A stretch of DNA of 64,000 nt from the NCBI GenBank assembly GCA_039105265.1, contig JAPFFF010000002.1, positions 2,666,001 through 2,730,000 on the forward strand. The letters are read 5' to 3'. This document shows positions 1-6,628 of the stretch, in pieces (positions within the stretch are counted from its first letter, which is position 1; every line of letters begins with the position of its first letter). This DNA comes from Tritrichomonas musculus (lineage: Eukaryota > Parabasalia > Tritrichomonadida > Tritrichomonadidae). Under the pieces are notes generated by a model. The model did not search any database, had not been told where the DNA came from, and saw only the letters and a program-made list of their open reading frames with translations. The position numbers and the translations under genes were made by a program.

Positions 1-57
1 AATTTTGCTGACAAAGGACTTAAAATTGGTAAAAGTTTAATTGATGAAGTCACGTAA
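1..57 (+). CDS. C-terminal end of membrane-peptide-like gene (partial)
   Basis: The first 18 codons before a TAA read NFADKGLKIGKSLIDEVT, which lines up with the last 18 residues of the complete 84-residue gene at 7770-8024 (NVADRVGRFGKSILNEVK). This shows that the outer element continues to the left with the same order seen in the nested element (capsid gene, then this gene, then gene A). The function is inferred only from the longer copy. Confidence 0.6.
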   Translation, partial: NFADKGLKIGKSLIDEVT

Positions 58-123
58 GTGCCTGAGGACAACAAGTTGTCCGAAGTATTATAAATGAGAT
101 TAAATTGTATTTTTTTATTCTAA

Positions 124-660
124 ATGGATTTGAAAGTAATTAATGAAATTACTACTGAAATAAAGAATTTTAAATCAATTGAGGAATTCAATCTGTACTA
201 TCAGAAACACAAAGATGATATGAACAACCAGACAACTCAATATCTAAATCGGGTTTACAAAATTGTTACACCAGATGGTGTTGAATACAGAATCACAAAA
301 AAGAATTGTCAAAAAGAAGGTACAAAACGAGTTGGGGGAGATATATTTTTAAAGAAAGTTGTCAAAACTAATGAATTGAAAGAACTTGAACAAGATGTTA
401 TTAAAGCAGAACAACAATTGTTAAACAATCGTTGCTCAGAGCTTCGACTGAAAGTCTCAGGACTCGAAGAGTCCGTAGCGCATGATATTGAGAATCTCAA
501 AAGTATGTTCTCACAAAATTTGTCAACATTTGATAACGAGATTAAAGATTTGAAACAAAGCTATGAACTTAAATTCACAACATTAGATAAAAAAATTGCT
601 GAATTAACCAATACTGTAAATCAGATTGTCAAATATATTAATCAACTGATGTTGGATTAG
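124..660 (+). CDS. Gene A: conserved N-terminal domain plus coiled coil
   Basis: This 178-residue protein has a conserved first 85 residues (EEFNLYYQKHKDDM, YKIVTPDGVEYRITKKNC, GGDIFLKKV) and then a heptad-rich stretch to the C terminus that looks like a parallel coiled coil. The nested element has a homologue at 8061-8537 in the same place relative to its neighbours. Cys and Gly positions in the N-terminal domain are shared (KKNC...GGDI and KRNC...GGDI). I do not recognise the family. A globular head on a coiled-coil stalk would suit a virion spike or scaffold, but that is speculation. The start codon is preceded by TCTAA. Confidence 0.7.
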   Translation: MDLKVINEITTEIKNFKSIEEFNLYYQKHKDDMNNQTTQYLNRVYKIVTPDGVEYRITKKNCQKEGTKRVGGDIFLKKVVKTNELKELEQDVIKAEQQLLNNRCSELRLKVSGLEESVAHDIENLKSMFSQNLSTFDNEIKDLKQSYELKFTTLDKKIAELTNTVNQIVKYINQLMLD

Positions 661-695
661 ATTTCGCAGCTTGCTCAAGCTAAAATATAAATATT

Positions 696-1040
696 TTAGA
701 TTTTGTCACATCGAGGAACAACTGAATGATTTAATGAATAAGTGTGAAAATTCAATTTTTTTGTTGTTGATACTTGAGGTTCATGTTGAATACTTCCTTT
801 ATCCTCATATTTCTTAACAGTTGGTGCAGAATTAATTCTGGTACGTTCTTTTTGCATTTTAAGTTGTAATCTATCGTAGTGATTCATTCTTTTATCATCG
901 CGTACAAATTTGTACGAGTCAGCAAAGCTGTCATGAATGGTTCGTTTTTGTTCATAACTCGTAGAGTTCGGCACCGCCGCTTGCGTACGCAAGGGGACGT
1001 AGTCCGACGAAGTTGAACTCACTTGTGAGTGAAAGGACAT
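696..1040 (-). CDS. Gene B: small basic protein, convergent with A
   Basis: This 114-residue basic protein is homologous to the 77-residue protein at 8496-8729. Shared stretches are RTIHD, YDRLQLKMQKERTRINSAPTV, and a C-terminal SLNHSVV. The extra length relative to the nested copy lies near the N terminus and is encoded by a run of GC-rich hairpins (969-1029), a candidate in-frame palindromic insertion. It runs towards gene A and away from gene C, with only 15 bases between its start codon and that of C. The function is unknown; the many Arg/Lys residues could mean nucleic-acid binding. Confidence 0.65.
   Translation of the reverse strand: MSFHSQVSSTSSDYVPLRTQAAVPNSTSYEQKRTIHDSFADSYKFVRDDKRMNHYDRLQLKMQKERTRINSAPTVKKYEDKGSIQHEPQVSTTKKLNFHTYSLNHSVVPRCDKI
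969..1029. repeat. GC-rich hairpin cluster inside gene B
   Basis: Adjacent short stems: CGGC/GCCG with a 3-base loop (969-979), the perfect 14-base palindrome CTTGCGTACGCAAG (980-993), GGAC/GTCC with a 3-base loop (995-1005) and CTCAC/GTGAG (1018-1029). The surrounding DNA is AT-rich. The homologous gene at 8496-8729 lacks this segment, so it looks like an in-frame insertion of a palindromic element. Confidence 0.65.
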
Positions 1041-1055
1041 TTTTGCTTCGATTAA
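1041..1055. promoter_or_regulatory. 15-bp gap between divergent start codons of B and C
   Basis: The start codons of gene B (-) and gene C (+) face away from each other with 15 bases between them. The nested element keeps the same arrangement with 14 bases (8730-8743). Any promoter for each gene must overlap the other's coding start, or leaders must be almost absent. TTAAATG occurs at the C start in both copies. Confidence 0.5.
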
Positions 1056-1286
1056 ATGTCTGAATTAAACGAATATAAGAAGGAGATTCCTGAACTTAAA
1101 CGTATCAAACGAACCCTCAAAGAAAAATGTTATGATTACAAGCAACATCTAAATAATGTCAAATCTGGAATGCTTGGTTCCAGTGGGCTTGCTGTTCGTG
1201 AATCATTAATTGAAGATATTAATTCATTAAAGGAAAAAGTAAAAAAATTGGAAAACGAATTGAATGAATTAGCTAACAAGGATTGA
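1056..1286 (+). CDS. Gene C: small helical protein
   Basis: This 76-residue, charged, mostly helical protein is nearly collinear with the 75-residue protein at 8744-8971 (ELTEYKKEIPELKRIKRGLK, CYDYKQ, SGMLGS, LAVRESLIEDINSLK). The C-terminal half looks like a coiled coil. It is the best conserved of the small genes between the two nested elements, which argues for selection. Its family is unknown to me. It sits between the divergent gene B and gene D. Confidence 0.7.
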   Translation: MSELNEYKKEIPELKRIKRTLKEKCYDYKQHLNNVKSGMLGSSGLAVRESLIEDINSLKEKVKKLENELNELANKD

Positions 1287-1323
1287 GTAATCTACAAATA
1301 AAGGTTTTTTTAGATTGAAATCA

Positions 1324-1977
1324 ATGTCGAATGTATTACGGAAAGCAAGAATATTAAGTTCTGAAAATGATGCTTCGGTAAAACAGAGCCAAGAAACTAA
1401 TGTTGAAATTAAAATCAAACCTCAGTATTCTGTTCCTCAACAAGCACATCCAGTTTATTACGCTCGTCCGAGCGCAGGCACTGAAAGTGCTTATCCAAAC
1501 ATTCCTCAAATGCAACCCCAAAGCTGTGGGCTCTCGCAGCCTCAATCTAGGGATGTAAATTTTACTATACCGGAGGAGAATTCTCAATATCAATTTCAAC
1601 CTCCAACAAACAATCTTTCCCAAGACCGTGGAATTGCAGATTTGGGAAATGAGATTGAAGACTTAACTGTCAAGAACAAATTTTTAGAGACGCTTCTTTC
1701 AATTTATGAATTGAATCCACTTCGTGTAAATAATTACTTGGTTTGTCACTCAAATTCATTGATGGAATTAATTAAAATACTAACACATGCTGATAAAGTT
1801 GAACTTATTATTGATGAAGATTCTGGTTGTACGGGATGTGTATCGAAGAATAAATATTTAGAAATTCAACGAATTCTTGTCACAAAAGATGGTAAATCAA
1901 ATGATTTGAAATATGGTTACAATGATGTTTATGCACAACTTGTTCGATATGGTATTTCACTTAAATTATGTGTTTAA
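1324..1977 (+). CDS. Gene D: Pro/Gln-rich linker plus conserved C-terminal domain
   Basis: The start is set at the second Met because its neighbour (SNVLRKARILSSENDASVKQ) matches the N terminus of the homologue at 4865-5440 (SLNRARILSSENDASVKQ). A low-complexity Pro/Gln/Ser-rich linker follows, then a conserved domain with NKFLETLLSIYELNP, CHSNSLMELIKILTHADKVE, a CTGCVSKNKYL Cys pair and RILV...NDLKYGYN. The C-x-x-C could bind metal. In both elements it lies directly before the small membrane protein and the packaging ATPase, so a role in assembly is plausible. The linker holds hairpin-rich DNA missing from the other copy. Confidence 0.7.
   Translation: MSNVLRKARILSSENDASVKQSQETNVEIKIKPQYSVPQQAHPVYYARPSAGTESAYPNIPQMQPQSCGLSQPQSRDVNFTIPEENSQYQFQPPTNNLSQDRGIADLGNEIEDLTVKNKFLETLLSIYELNPLRVNNYLVCHSNSLMELIKILTHADKVELIIDEDSGCTGCVSKNKYLEIQRILVTKDGKSNDLKYGYNDVYAQLVRYGISLKLCV
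1461..1490. repeat. Double hairpin inside gene D
   Basis: Two neighbouring stems: CGCTCG/CGAGCG with a 2-base loop (1461-1474) and GCACT/AGTGC with loop GAA (1478-1490). A weaker third stem lies at 1523-1540. The segment adds about a dozen codons in the linker of gene D that the homologue at 4865-5440 lacks, and the frame is kept. Confidence 0.65.
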
Positions 1978-1987
1978 AATTATTCAA

Positions 1988-2131
1988 ATGATTTCTGAAA
2001 TTCTTTTGGGAACTATTTTGGTAGTTCATGTTATTGAATTATGTGTAATAATTGCTGTTTTCAAAGAAGATGACCCCCCCCAAAACTCACAGAGGAGATG
2101 CGCTCGAAGCTTTACTCATAATAAATGTTAA
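1988..2131 (+). CDS. Short single-pass membrane protein (47 residues)
   Basis: The start ATG follows ten bases after the stop of gene D. The product begins MISEILLGTILVVHVIELCV, a hydrophobic segment long enough for one membrane helix, followed by a polar tail. A counterpart of 43 residues (MIYEILVVSLLTGLFLVKIV) occupies the same slot between gene D and the ATPase in the nested element (4723-4854). Conserved place and hydrophobicity support a real gene although sequence identity is low. The stop overlaps the ATPase start by a few bases. A virion or host-membrane role is likely but unproven. Confidence 0.55.
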   Translation: MISEILLGTILVVHVIELCVIIAVFKEDDPPQNSQRRCARSFTHNKC

Positions 2132-2282
2132 AACCCAGCAAATTTGATTACAAAACAATATTTTTTTCAGATACTTCTGACTATGATGATGACATAGATT
2201 TCGAACATTACGAAGAACATCAGTATATCAAGCCTGTCATGAATAAAACCTTCGATATTGATTTTGAAATGAATCGAGCGTA
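2125..2282 (+). pseudogene. Packaging ATPase of the outer element, 5' part, interrupted by insertion
   Basis: The reading frame from the ATG at 2125 (context ATAAATG) gives an N terminus similar to that of the nested element's own ATPase, including the shared acidic motif SDYDDD. The gene is interrupted at 2283 by the nested Polinton, with the 6-bp target duplication forming the last bases of this part. The other part lies at 9915-10680. The ATPase would pump DNA into capsids. Confidence 0.75.
2277..2282. repeat. Target site duplication AGCGTA, left
   Basis: AGCGTA directly before the left end of the nested element is repeated directly after its right end at 9915-9920. A 6-bp duplication is the hallmark of Polinton integration. 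Confidence 0.9.
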
Positions 2283-2392
2283 AGTAGTATATGTATGTTG
2301 ATTTGGACGGTCAGATAAAGTTTAAAGTTAACGGTCGCCACTTGAATATTCATCTTTGATATTAATATTTTATTTTTTTTTATTTCTATAAA

Positions 2393-2767
2393 ATGTATTA
2401 CATCTATGAATCAACTTTTGGTGAAATGCCAAGAATGCCAGACCCTGAAATGATGCCGAATGATGTTAAACGCTTGAGATTCTTTCGTGAACATACATTT
2501 AATAAACGACTTTATTTTATAAGTGAAAGTGAAATGATGATATATCGTTATTATGTTCCTGAAGAATACATTCAACATCCGAGTGAGAGAAGTTGGGACA
2601 AACTGCATCCAGGCTGTGAAAACGGATATATTAAAGAAGTTCATCATAAAGGAACAAAAACAAAAGGCTTTGAATTGATACCTGATGATGAATCTAAGAA
2701 AAGAAGGGTGTGGTTGACATTGAATGACAGTAATATGAAACAACTGAGAGCTCAAAATGATTTATAA
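2393..2767 (+). CDS. Terminal-repeat gene, 124-residue protein (left copy)
   Basis: This 124-residue hydrophilic protein starts MYYIYESTFGEMPRMPDPEM and is rich in aromatic and charged residues. Later motifs are FREHTFNKRLYF, YYVPEEYIQHPSE and a basic stretch KKRRVWLTLNDSN near the C terminus. I do not recognise its family. It lies inside the terminal inverted repeat, so a second identical copy exists at 9430-9804 in the opposite orientation. The start sits in TATAAAATG. Location at the element end suggests a protein acting on the ends, or simply an early gene, but nothing in the sequence proves this. Confidence 0.7.
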   Translation: MYYIYESTFGEMPRMPDPEMMPNDVKRLRFFREHTFNKRLYFISESEMMIYRYYVPEEYIQHPSERSWDKLHPGCENGYIKEVHHKGTKTKGFELIPDDESKKRRVWLTLNDSNMKQLRAQNDL

Positions 2768-2920
2768 ATGAATCAACATTAATGATGTTTTATTTTTGTG
2801 GAGGTCAGATAAATTTTAAAGTTAACGGTCGCCACTTTTGATCTTCATCTTTGAATCTTCATCTTTGAATTTACATCTTTGAATTTACATCTTTGAACTT
2901 GTTTAGTAGTATATATCAGT

Positions 2921-2943
2921 CGGTTTCCGTCGGGCTAAAGCCC
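2921..2943. repeat. Double hairpin in terminal repeat
   Basis: CGG-TTT-CCG (2921-2929) followed by GGGCT/AGCCC (2932-2943), just inside the internal AGTAGTATAT motif at 2905. The same pair, with a longer second loop, lies at 61870-61903 at the start of the third lineage-2 unit. A mirrored copy is in the right arm near 9254-9276. Confidence 0.6.
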
Positions 2944-3029
2944 ACCGTCAACACGACTAATGACCAAAAATAACAACAACGAAAAATAGAACTTTCAAAA
3001 ATTTTTTATTTTTTTATCAGCAATTTATA

Positions 3030-3236
3030 ATGTCAAACCAAGCCGAAACATTAAGCACTCTCATTAATAGAATCAATAAAAAGCTAAAAGGATGGAGACC
3101 CGCTTTAAAATACCTCTACGATAATGATGATATCATAGATGAAGTACTAAAAGAGATAAATCACTTTATTGAACAACTAAAGAAATTCAACGGTCCTGCT
3201 GAATTAATTGCTGAACTTGAAGAACTCATTTATTAA
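3030..3236 (+). CDS. Terminal-repeat gene, 68-residue protein (left copy)
   Basis: A 68-residue, probably all-helical protein starting MSNQAETLSTLINRINKKLK and ending in acidic helices (AELIAELEELIY). An identical copy is encoded at 8961-9167 in the other arm; the arms end at its stop codon. It has no recognised family. The preceding 30 bases are an AT run, and the start context is TTTATAATG. Confidence 0.65.
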   Translation: MSNQAETLSTLINRINKKLKGWRPALKYLYDNDDIIDEVLKEINHFIEQLKKFNGPAELIAELEELIY

Positions 3237-3306
3237 AAAGATATCTGAAGTGTCTTCAATGACGTTTTTATTTTTGTTTTTTGTTTTTTAATTTCACTCT
3301 AAAGAT

Positions 3307-3765
3307 ATGTCAACACCAAAAGTTTATGATTACATCAATTCACTTATTGATATGTTGGATGAATCAGAGAAGTTCAAACAATGTGATTTCTCAATTCTGT
3401 GTGATAGATATCCAATACCTTGTGGAAAGGCTGCATATAAATCTAAAGTGATATACATATCATTGAAGAACAAAGATAATGAATTCAAACGATTATATTA
3501 TGATAAGATTGTTGAACTCGGTCTTGAATACATAACACTTACATCAAATGTTAGAAGAAGAATATCAACAACATCCATTGAATTCTTCGTTGAAGGTTCA
3601 AGTGAAGAACAATCATTCAAAGAATATAAGTATTATAATTACAGCATAAGGAAAGCAACAGATAAGAAAACAAAGGAATTGATTGAACAAATGAGACAAA
3701 AATATAATATCAATACACCACAGCTGTTTGTTGGTGTTCAACAACAAATTGTATTAGATGAATGA
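3307..3765 (+). CDS. Gene E (nested copy), 152-residue protein of unknown family
   Basis: Homologous along its whole length to 10907-11368 in the outer element: VYDYINSLIDML, QCDFSILCDRYPI, a VIYISLKN strand, ITLTSNVRRRIS, KEYKYYNYSI and a C terminus QIVLDE. The alternating hydrophobic pattern suggests an alpha/beta fold. In both elements it lies tail to tail with the packaging ATPase; here the two genes overlap by 12 bases at their 3' ends (3754-3765). The constant partnership hints at a shared role in packaging or assembly, but the function is unknown. Confidence 0.7.
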   Translation: MSTPKVYDYINSLIDMLDESEKFKQCDFSILCDRYPIPCGKAAYKSKVIYISLKNKDNEFKRLYYDKIVELGLEYITLTSNVRRRISTTSIEFFVEGSSEEQSFKEYKYYNYSIRKATDKKTKELIEQMRQKYNINTPQLFVGVQQQIVLDE

Positions 3766-4698
3766 AAGGTTATTAGTTCGAACATTGATTAAAACGAATT
3801 GATGTGCTTTCATTGTTCTGTATCGATTCCATAACTCTTCGAACTCTATTGGGAATGGAACTTGTTGATATATGTAGCCGAGTTTCTGTCGTGAATAACC
3901 ACTGAAGATGAAGAATGATGTTGCATTATTTTTCCATTCTGTTGTTAAAGCTTTGAAGAACTGGATGTTAACGAATATGATTAGATTCTTATGTCGAAGC
4001 TGACTGATGGTATTGATAAAATAGGATGATTTAATTAGTTTCGATTTCAAGAAGTCTTCACAAAGAATGATAGTATTTAGTGGTTTATTTGGTTGACCTA
4101 GTTTATTGATATGAAGAAACTCAAACATATCGTTTAACTTCTTTTCATTTTGCTTCGCAAAAGGGGACTCCGTCCCTTCGATTACTATTTTTGGTGTTGA
4201 TGAATATTTGTTATACAATTCTTTATATAAATCAAGTTGTTTAAGATATTCTTCAGCATTGCTGTCAGCAACAGTTTTTATTGGTAGCTGTATCAATTCG
4301 CGTTGGCTTTCGAATGTTGCATCATTGATTGTTCCGTTTCGTGATACATAAACAATTAAATGAAAGCCAGCGTTCTTCATTCGAGACATTTGAATAACAT
4401 CTCGTAGCATTATATGACTCTTTCCTTTACCTTGCTGACCAACGAGTATGTTCAATGAATTGTAATATGAATAAATACCGTTTGCGATTGGTCTGATTGA
4501 TTCATTCTTTATTTTTGATTCATTGCGTTGATATGCTTTATTCATCTCATCATCAATATTAAATGTTGTTTCATTAACAGTTGGCTTGAATGATTCATAT
4601 TCAAATGCAAAGCTCATTCGGTCATCATCATAATCAGAGCTATTAGAAAATAAAACCTCTTTATAATTAAAGTGCGTCGGTTTCATGAAACGTTTCAT
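3754..4698 (-). CDS. DNA-packaging ATPase (FtsK/HerA, A32-like)
   Basis: The Walker A loop is clear (NILVGQQGKGKSHIMLRD) and a Walker B-like strand follows (NTIILCEDF), then QLRHKNLIIFVNIQFF, which resembles the sensor region of A32-type ATPases of Polintons and large DNA viruses. At 314 residues it is close to the usual Polinton ATPase length. The first Met or the one five codons later could be the start; the second matches the outer homologue better. Its partner in the outer element is split by this very element. Compared with that copy, it has about ten extra residues around FAKQN, encoded by a GC-rich double hairpin at 4148-4176. It would drive genome packaging into capsids. Confidence 0.85.
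   Translation of the reverse strand: MKRFMKPTHFNYKEVLFSNSSDYDDDRMSFAFEYESFKPTVNETTFNIDDEMNKAYQRNESKIKNESIRPIANGIYSYYNSLNILVGQQGKGKSHIMLRDVIQMSRMKNAGFHLIVYVSRNGTINDATFESQRELIQLPIKTVADSNAEEYLKQLDLYKELYNKYSSTPKIVIEGTESPFAKQNEKKLNDMFEFLHINKLGQPNKPLNTIILCEDFLKSKLIKSSYFINTISQLRHKNLIIFVNIQFFKALTTEWKNNATSFFIFSGYSRQKLGYIYQQVPFPIEFEELWNRYRTMKAHQFVLINVRTNNLSFI
4148..4176. repeat. Double hairpin inside the packaging ATPase
   Basis: TTTTGC/GCAAAA with loop TTC (4148-4162) directly followed by GGGAC/GTCCC with loop TCC (4164-4176). The outer ATPase lacks the corresponding residues, so this is a small in-frame insertion. The layout resembles that at 980-1005 (a TTGC..GCAA stem, then a GGAC..GTCC stem). Confidence 0.7.
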
Positions 4699-4722
4699 TT
4701 CTTTAGTTTTCGTTAAAGCTCT

Positions 4723-4854
4723 TCATGAATACATTTTTGTTCTTATCTCTTCACTGAGTTCTGGTTCTTTGTCAGGAATCATTAATGATACTTCAACAAT
4801 CTTCACTAAAAATAAACCTGTCAATAATGAAACAACTAATATTTCATATATCAT
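4723..4854 (-). CDS. Short single-pass membrane protein (43 residues)
   Basis: The frame begins MIYEILVVSLLTGLFLVKIV, one hydrophobic helix, followed by a short acidic tail (PDKEPELSEE). It lies between gene D and the ATPase exactly as its counterpart at 1988-2131 does in the outer element. It is too short for most gene finders; conserved position and topology are the evidence. Confidence 0.55.
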   Translation of the reverse strand: MIYEILVVSLLTGLFLVKIVEVSLMIPDKEPELSEEIRTKMYS

Positions 4855-4864
4855 TTATTAGTTT

Positions 4865-5440
4865 TTAAATACATGTTTTTAATGAAATGTTGTGTCTAAT
4901 GAGTTCGGTATAAATGCTATTATATTTGTATTTCAAGTCATTTGATTCATTATTTTTGTACACCAATATCCTATCAATTAAAAGATATTTGGAACGAGAA
5001 ACGCAACCATTACACGCACAATCATCATTGACAATCAATTCAACTTTATCTGCTTGTGTTAGTAATTTGATGAGTTCCATTAATGTATTTGAATGACAAA
5101 TCAATAAATCATTGACTTTTATCGGATTTGTTTCATAGATTGATAACAATATCTCAAGGAATTTGTTTTTGGTTTCAAGTTCTGTTATATCAGCTCCAAT
5201 ATCACTGATACCTCTTTCTAGGGAAACGTTGTTTGTTGGATGCTGTGATTGATATACTCCACTCATCTGAGGTATAGTAAAATTTGTGGCTTGAGATGAT
5301 TGTGGTAATGGTTGAACTGATGGATATTCAACTGGTTGTGGTTGCTTTGGTTTGATGTTTATATTAATACTGGTTGATTGTTCCTGCTTAACTGATGCAT
5401 CGTTCTCGCTGGAAAGAATACGTGCACGGTTTAAAGACAT
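4865..5440 (-). CDS. Gene D (nested copy)
   Basis: A 191-residue homologue of 1324-1977. The N terminus (RARILSSENDASVKQ) and the C-terminal domain (NKFLEILLSIYETNP, CHSNTLMELIKLLTQADKVE, CNGCVSRSKYL, RILVYKNNESNDLKYKYN) match, while the Pro/Gln linker is shorter and lacks the hairpin-coded residues seen in the outer copy. The C-x-x-C is conserved. Order D, membrane protein, ATPase is conserved, but the block is inverted relative to genes A to C when compared with the outer element. Confidence 0.7.
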   Translation of the reverse strand: MSLNRARILSSENDASVKQEQSTSININIKPKQPQPVEYPSVQPLPQSSQATNFTIPQMSGVYQSQHPTNNVSLERGISDIGADITELETKNKFLEILLSIYETNPIKVNDLLICHSNTLMELIKLLTQADKVELIVNDDCACNGCVSRSKYLLIDRILVYKNNESNDLKYKYNSIYTELIRHNISLKTCI

Positions 5441-5488
5441 TTGAATAAAAATAAAACAACATTAATGATGAGTCATTCAATGATTCAT

Positions 5489-5734
5489 TTACAAAGTCAT
5501 TTGTTCAGCTGATTTGATACGTTCATCAATAGCTCTTAATTGTATTTTAATCGATTCAATATCATTAAATAGTTGTTTATATATCGACAATATGTGAATC
5601 ATCTTATCAAACTTTCCGTTTAATGCATCATCTTCAGAATTCATACATTTTTCAAATATTTTGTCTTTGACCTTTCTAAACTGAGCATAAAGAGCTGATA
5701 AATCATTATTCAGTCCGTTAAGAGTACTATTCAT
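5489..5734 (-). CDS. Small coiled-coil protein (81 residues)
   Basis: An 81-residue, wholly helical, charged protein with heptad spacing (LNNDLSALYAQFRKVKDKIF, IYKQLFNDIESIKIQLRAID). No homologue is seen in the visible part of the outer element. It lies upstream of gene D on the same strand, 48 bases away. The function is unknown; it could be a structural or scaffold subunit. Confidence 0.55.
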   Translation of the reverse strand: MNSTLNGLNNDLSALYAQFRKVKDKIFEKCMNSEDDALNGKFDKMIHILSIYKQLFNDIESIKIQLRAIDERIKSAEQMTL

Positions 5735-5771
5735 TTAAATCAAAAATAAACAAATTAATTAAATGATATTT

Positions 5772-6122
5772 TTATTCTTTGTTGTTCTTAAATGCCAATA
5801 ATCTATTAATCATATATGATGATACATTTAACTTCAATTTTTCCTTCAATAAGTTTTGTGTATATGAACACCTTTTATGTCCTGGCAACTTATTTATATC
5901 ATTCATTACTTTATCATCCAAAAATTGTATAACTTTTTCACGTTCATCCTTGTTCAAGAACTTTGATGAATTGAATATTGAACGCGTTCTTTTATGGTTT
6001 GCTTCTGTATTTGCTTCTTCATTTGTTTCTTCTTCTTCACTTACTTCTTGTTTTGATTCTAATATCAAAAGTAATTTATGTATTTCTTCAATGTGTTTTA
6101 TTATTTCTCTTAATTCTGTCAT
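5772..6122 (-). CDS. Small protein with possible C-terminal helical DNA-binding domain
   Basis: A 116-residue protein with an N-terminal helix, a glutamate-rich linker (SEEEETNEEANTEANHKRTR) and a C-terminal helical domain (LNKDEREKVIQFLDDKV, GHKRCSYTQNLLKEKLKLNV, SYMINRLLAF). The last part has the rhythm of a helix-turn-helix, which is a guess. It is not recognised in the visible outer element. It is on the same strand as genes 5489-5734 and D with short gaps, so the four may share a transcript. Confidence 0.55.
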   Translation of the reverse strand: MTELREIIKHIEEIHKLLLILESKQEVSEEEETNEEANTEANHKRTRSIFNSSKFLNKDEREKVIQFLDDKVMNDINKLPGHKRCSYTQNLLKEKLKLNVSSYMINRLLAFKNNKE

Positions 6123-6218
6123 TTCAATGAAATAAAAAAACTCTAATTATTTTTTTTTATTTTTTGATTTAACATTTTTTCAAATTTCAAATAATTTGAT
6201 TTTTTAATAATATCATAA

Positions 6219-6515
6219 ATGAGTTCTCGTTATTACTATCAAAAAGATACCAAATCATTTGTTATTGAACAAATCAGGTATATCAATAATGAACTTCAAT
6301 TAAAACCTCGTTTGTCAACATCTAAACCTTCTGATTATGATGTTAAACACTTCAAATCAATCTTAGAAAACTATCTAACTTCATTCGGTTTTAGAGAACA
6401 TGAAGGTAATAGAATAGATGACATATCAATATTAGATTTCGTTAATAGAATGAAAAGAGAAGCAGAAGAACAAGAAGAAGAGGAGGAAGAGGAACCAATA
6501 TTTCGCATTGTCTAA
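6219..6515 (+). CDS. Small protein with acidic tail
   Basis: A 98-residue protein starting MSSRYYYQKDTKSFVIEQIR and ending in a run of glutamates then PIFRIV. The last 23 bases of the Glu-rich tail (6483-6505) are repeated in reverse complement in the capsid gene's 3' part (6681-6703), so both proteins end with similar EEEEPIFR segments although they lie on opposite strands. The function is unknown. The start context is ATCATAAATG. Confidence 0.55.
   Translation: MSSRYYYQKDTKSFVIEQIRYINNELQLKPRLSTSKPSDYDVKHFKSILENYLTSFGFREHEGNRIDDISILDFVNRMKREAEEQEEEEEEEPIFRIV
6483..6505. repeat. 23-bp inverted repeat (mate at 6681-6703)
   Basis: GAGGAAGAGGAACCAATATT and the next three bases recur as a perfect reverse complement at 6681-6703, 175 bp away. 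The pair brackets the polymerase vestige and the end of the capsid gene and looks like the footprint of a template switch or inversion. Confidence 0.75.
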
Positions 6516-6605
6516 TGTCCAGAATGATTCCTGAAGACATGTATTACATTTGAATGAATGAGGTTGTGATTGTATCAAATAACAATCATTTGACAATTTA
6601 CATCC
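6489..6605 (-). pseudogene. Vestige of protein-primed PolB
   Basis: About 39 codons (including CYLIQSQPHSFKCNTCLQES and FWTLDNAKYWF) match the outer element's PolB just before its motif C (TFMIQHSPKSYHCTTCLQES, LWTLDNAKFWY). No other polymerase sequence is found in the nested element, so this is a fossil fragment of a polymerase gene that its ancestor carried. It lies immediately downstream of the capsid gene on the same strand. Confidence 0.75.
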
Positions 6606-6628
6606 ATTGCGATAAGTATCGGATGCAA

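Larger units (their letters stand above)
2283..3235 (+). repeat. Left terminal inverted repeat of nested element (953 bp)
   Basis: The arm carries two genes (2393-2767, 3030-3236). It is composite: an AGTAGTATAT end motif recurs at 2905, 622 bp inside; a 35-bp stretch starting GGTCAGATAAA occurs at 2309 and 2803; and a short tandem of CATCTTTGA-type 14-mers lies at about 2840-2898. The reverse complement is at 8962-9914. Confidence 0.92.

Noticed and set aside
2411-2755. Open frames antisense to the terminal-repeat gene (also 9442-9786).
   Set aside because: Exact shadows of the 124-residue gene; the sense frame has better composition and start context.
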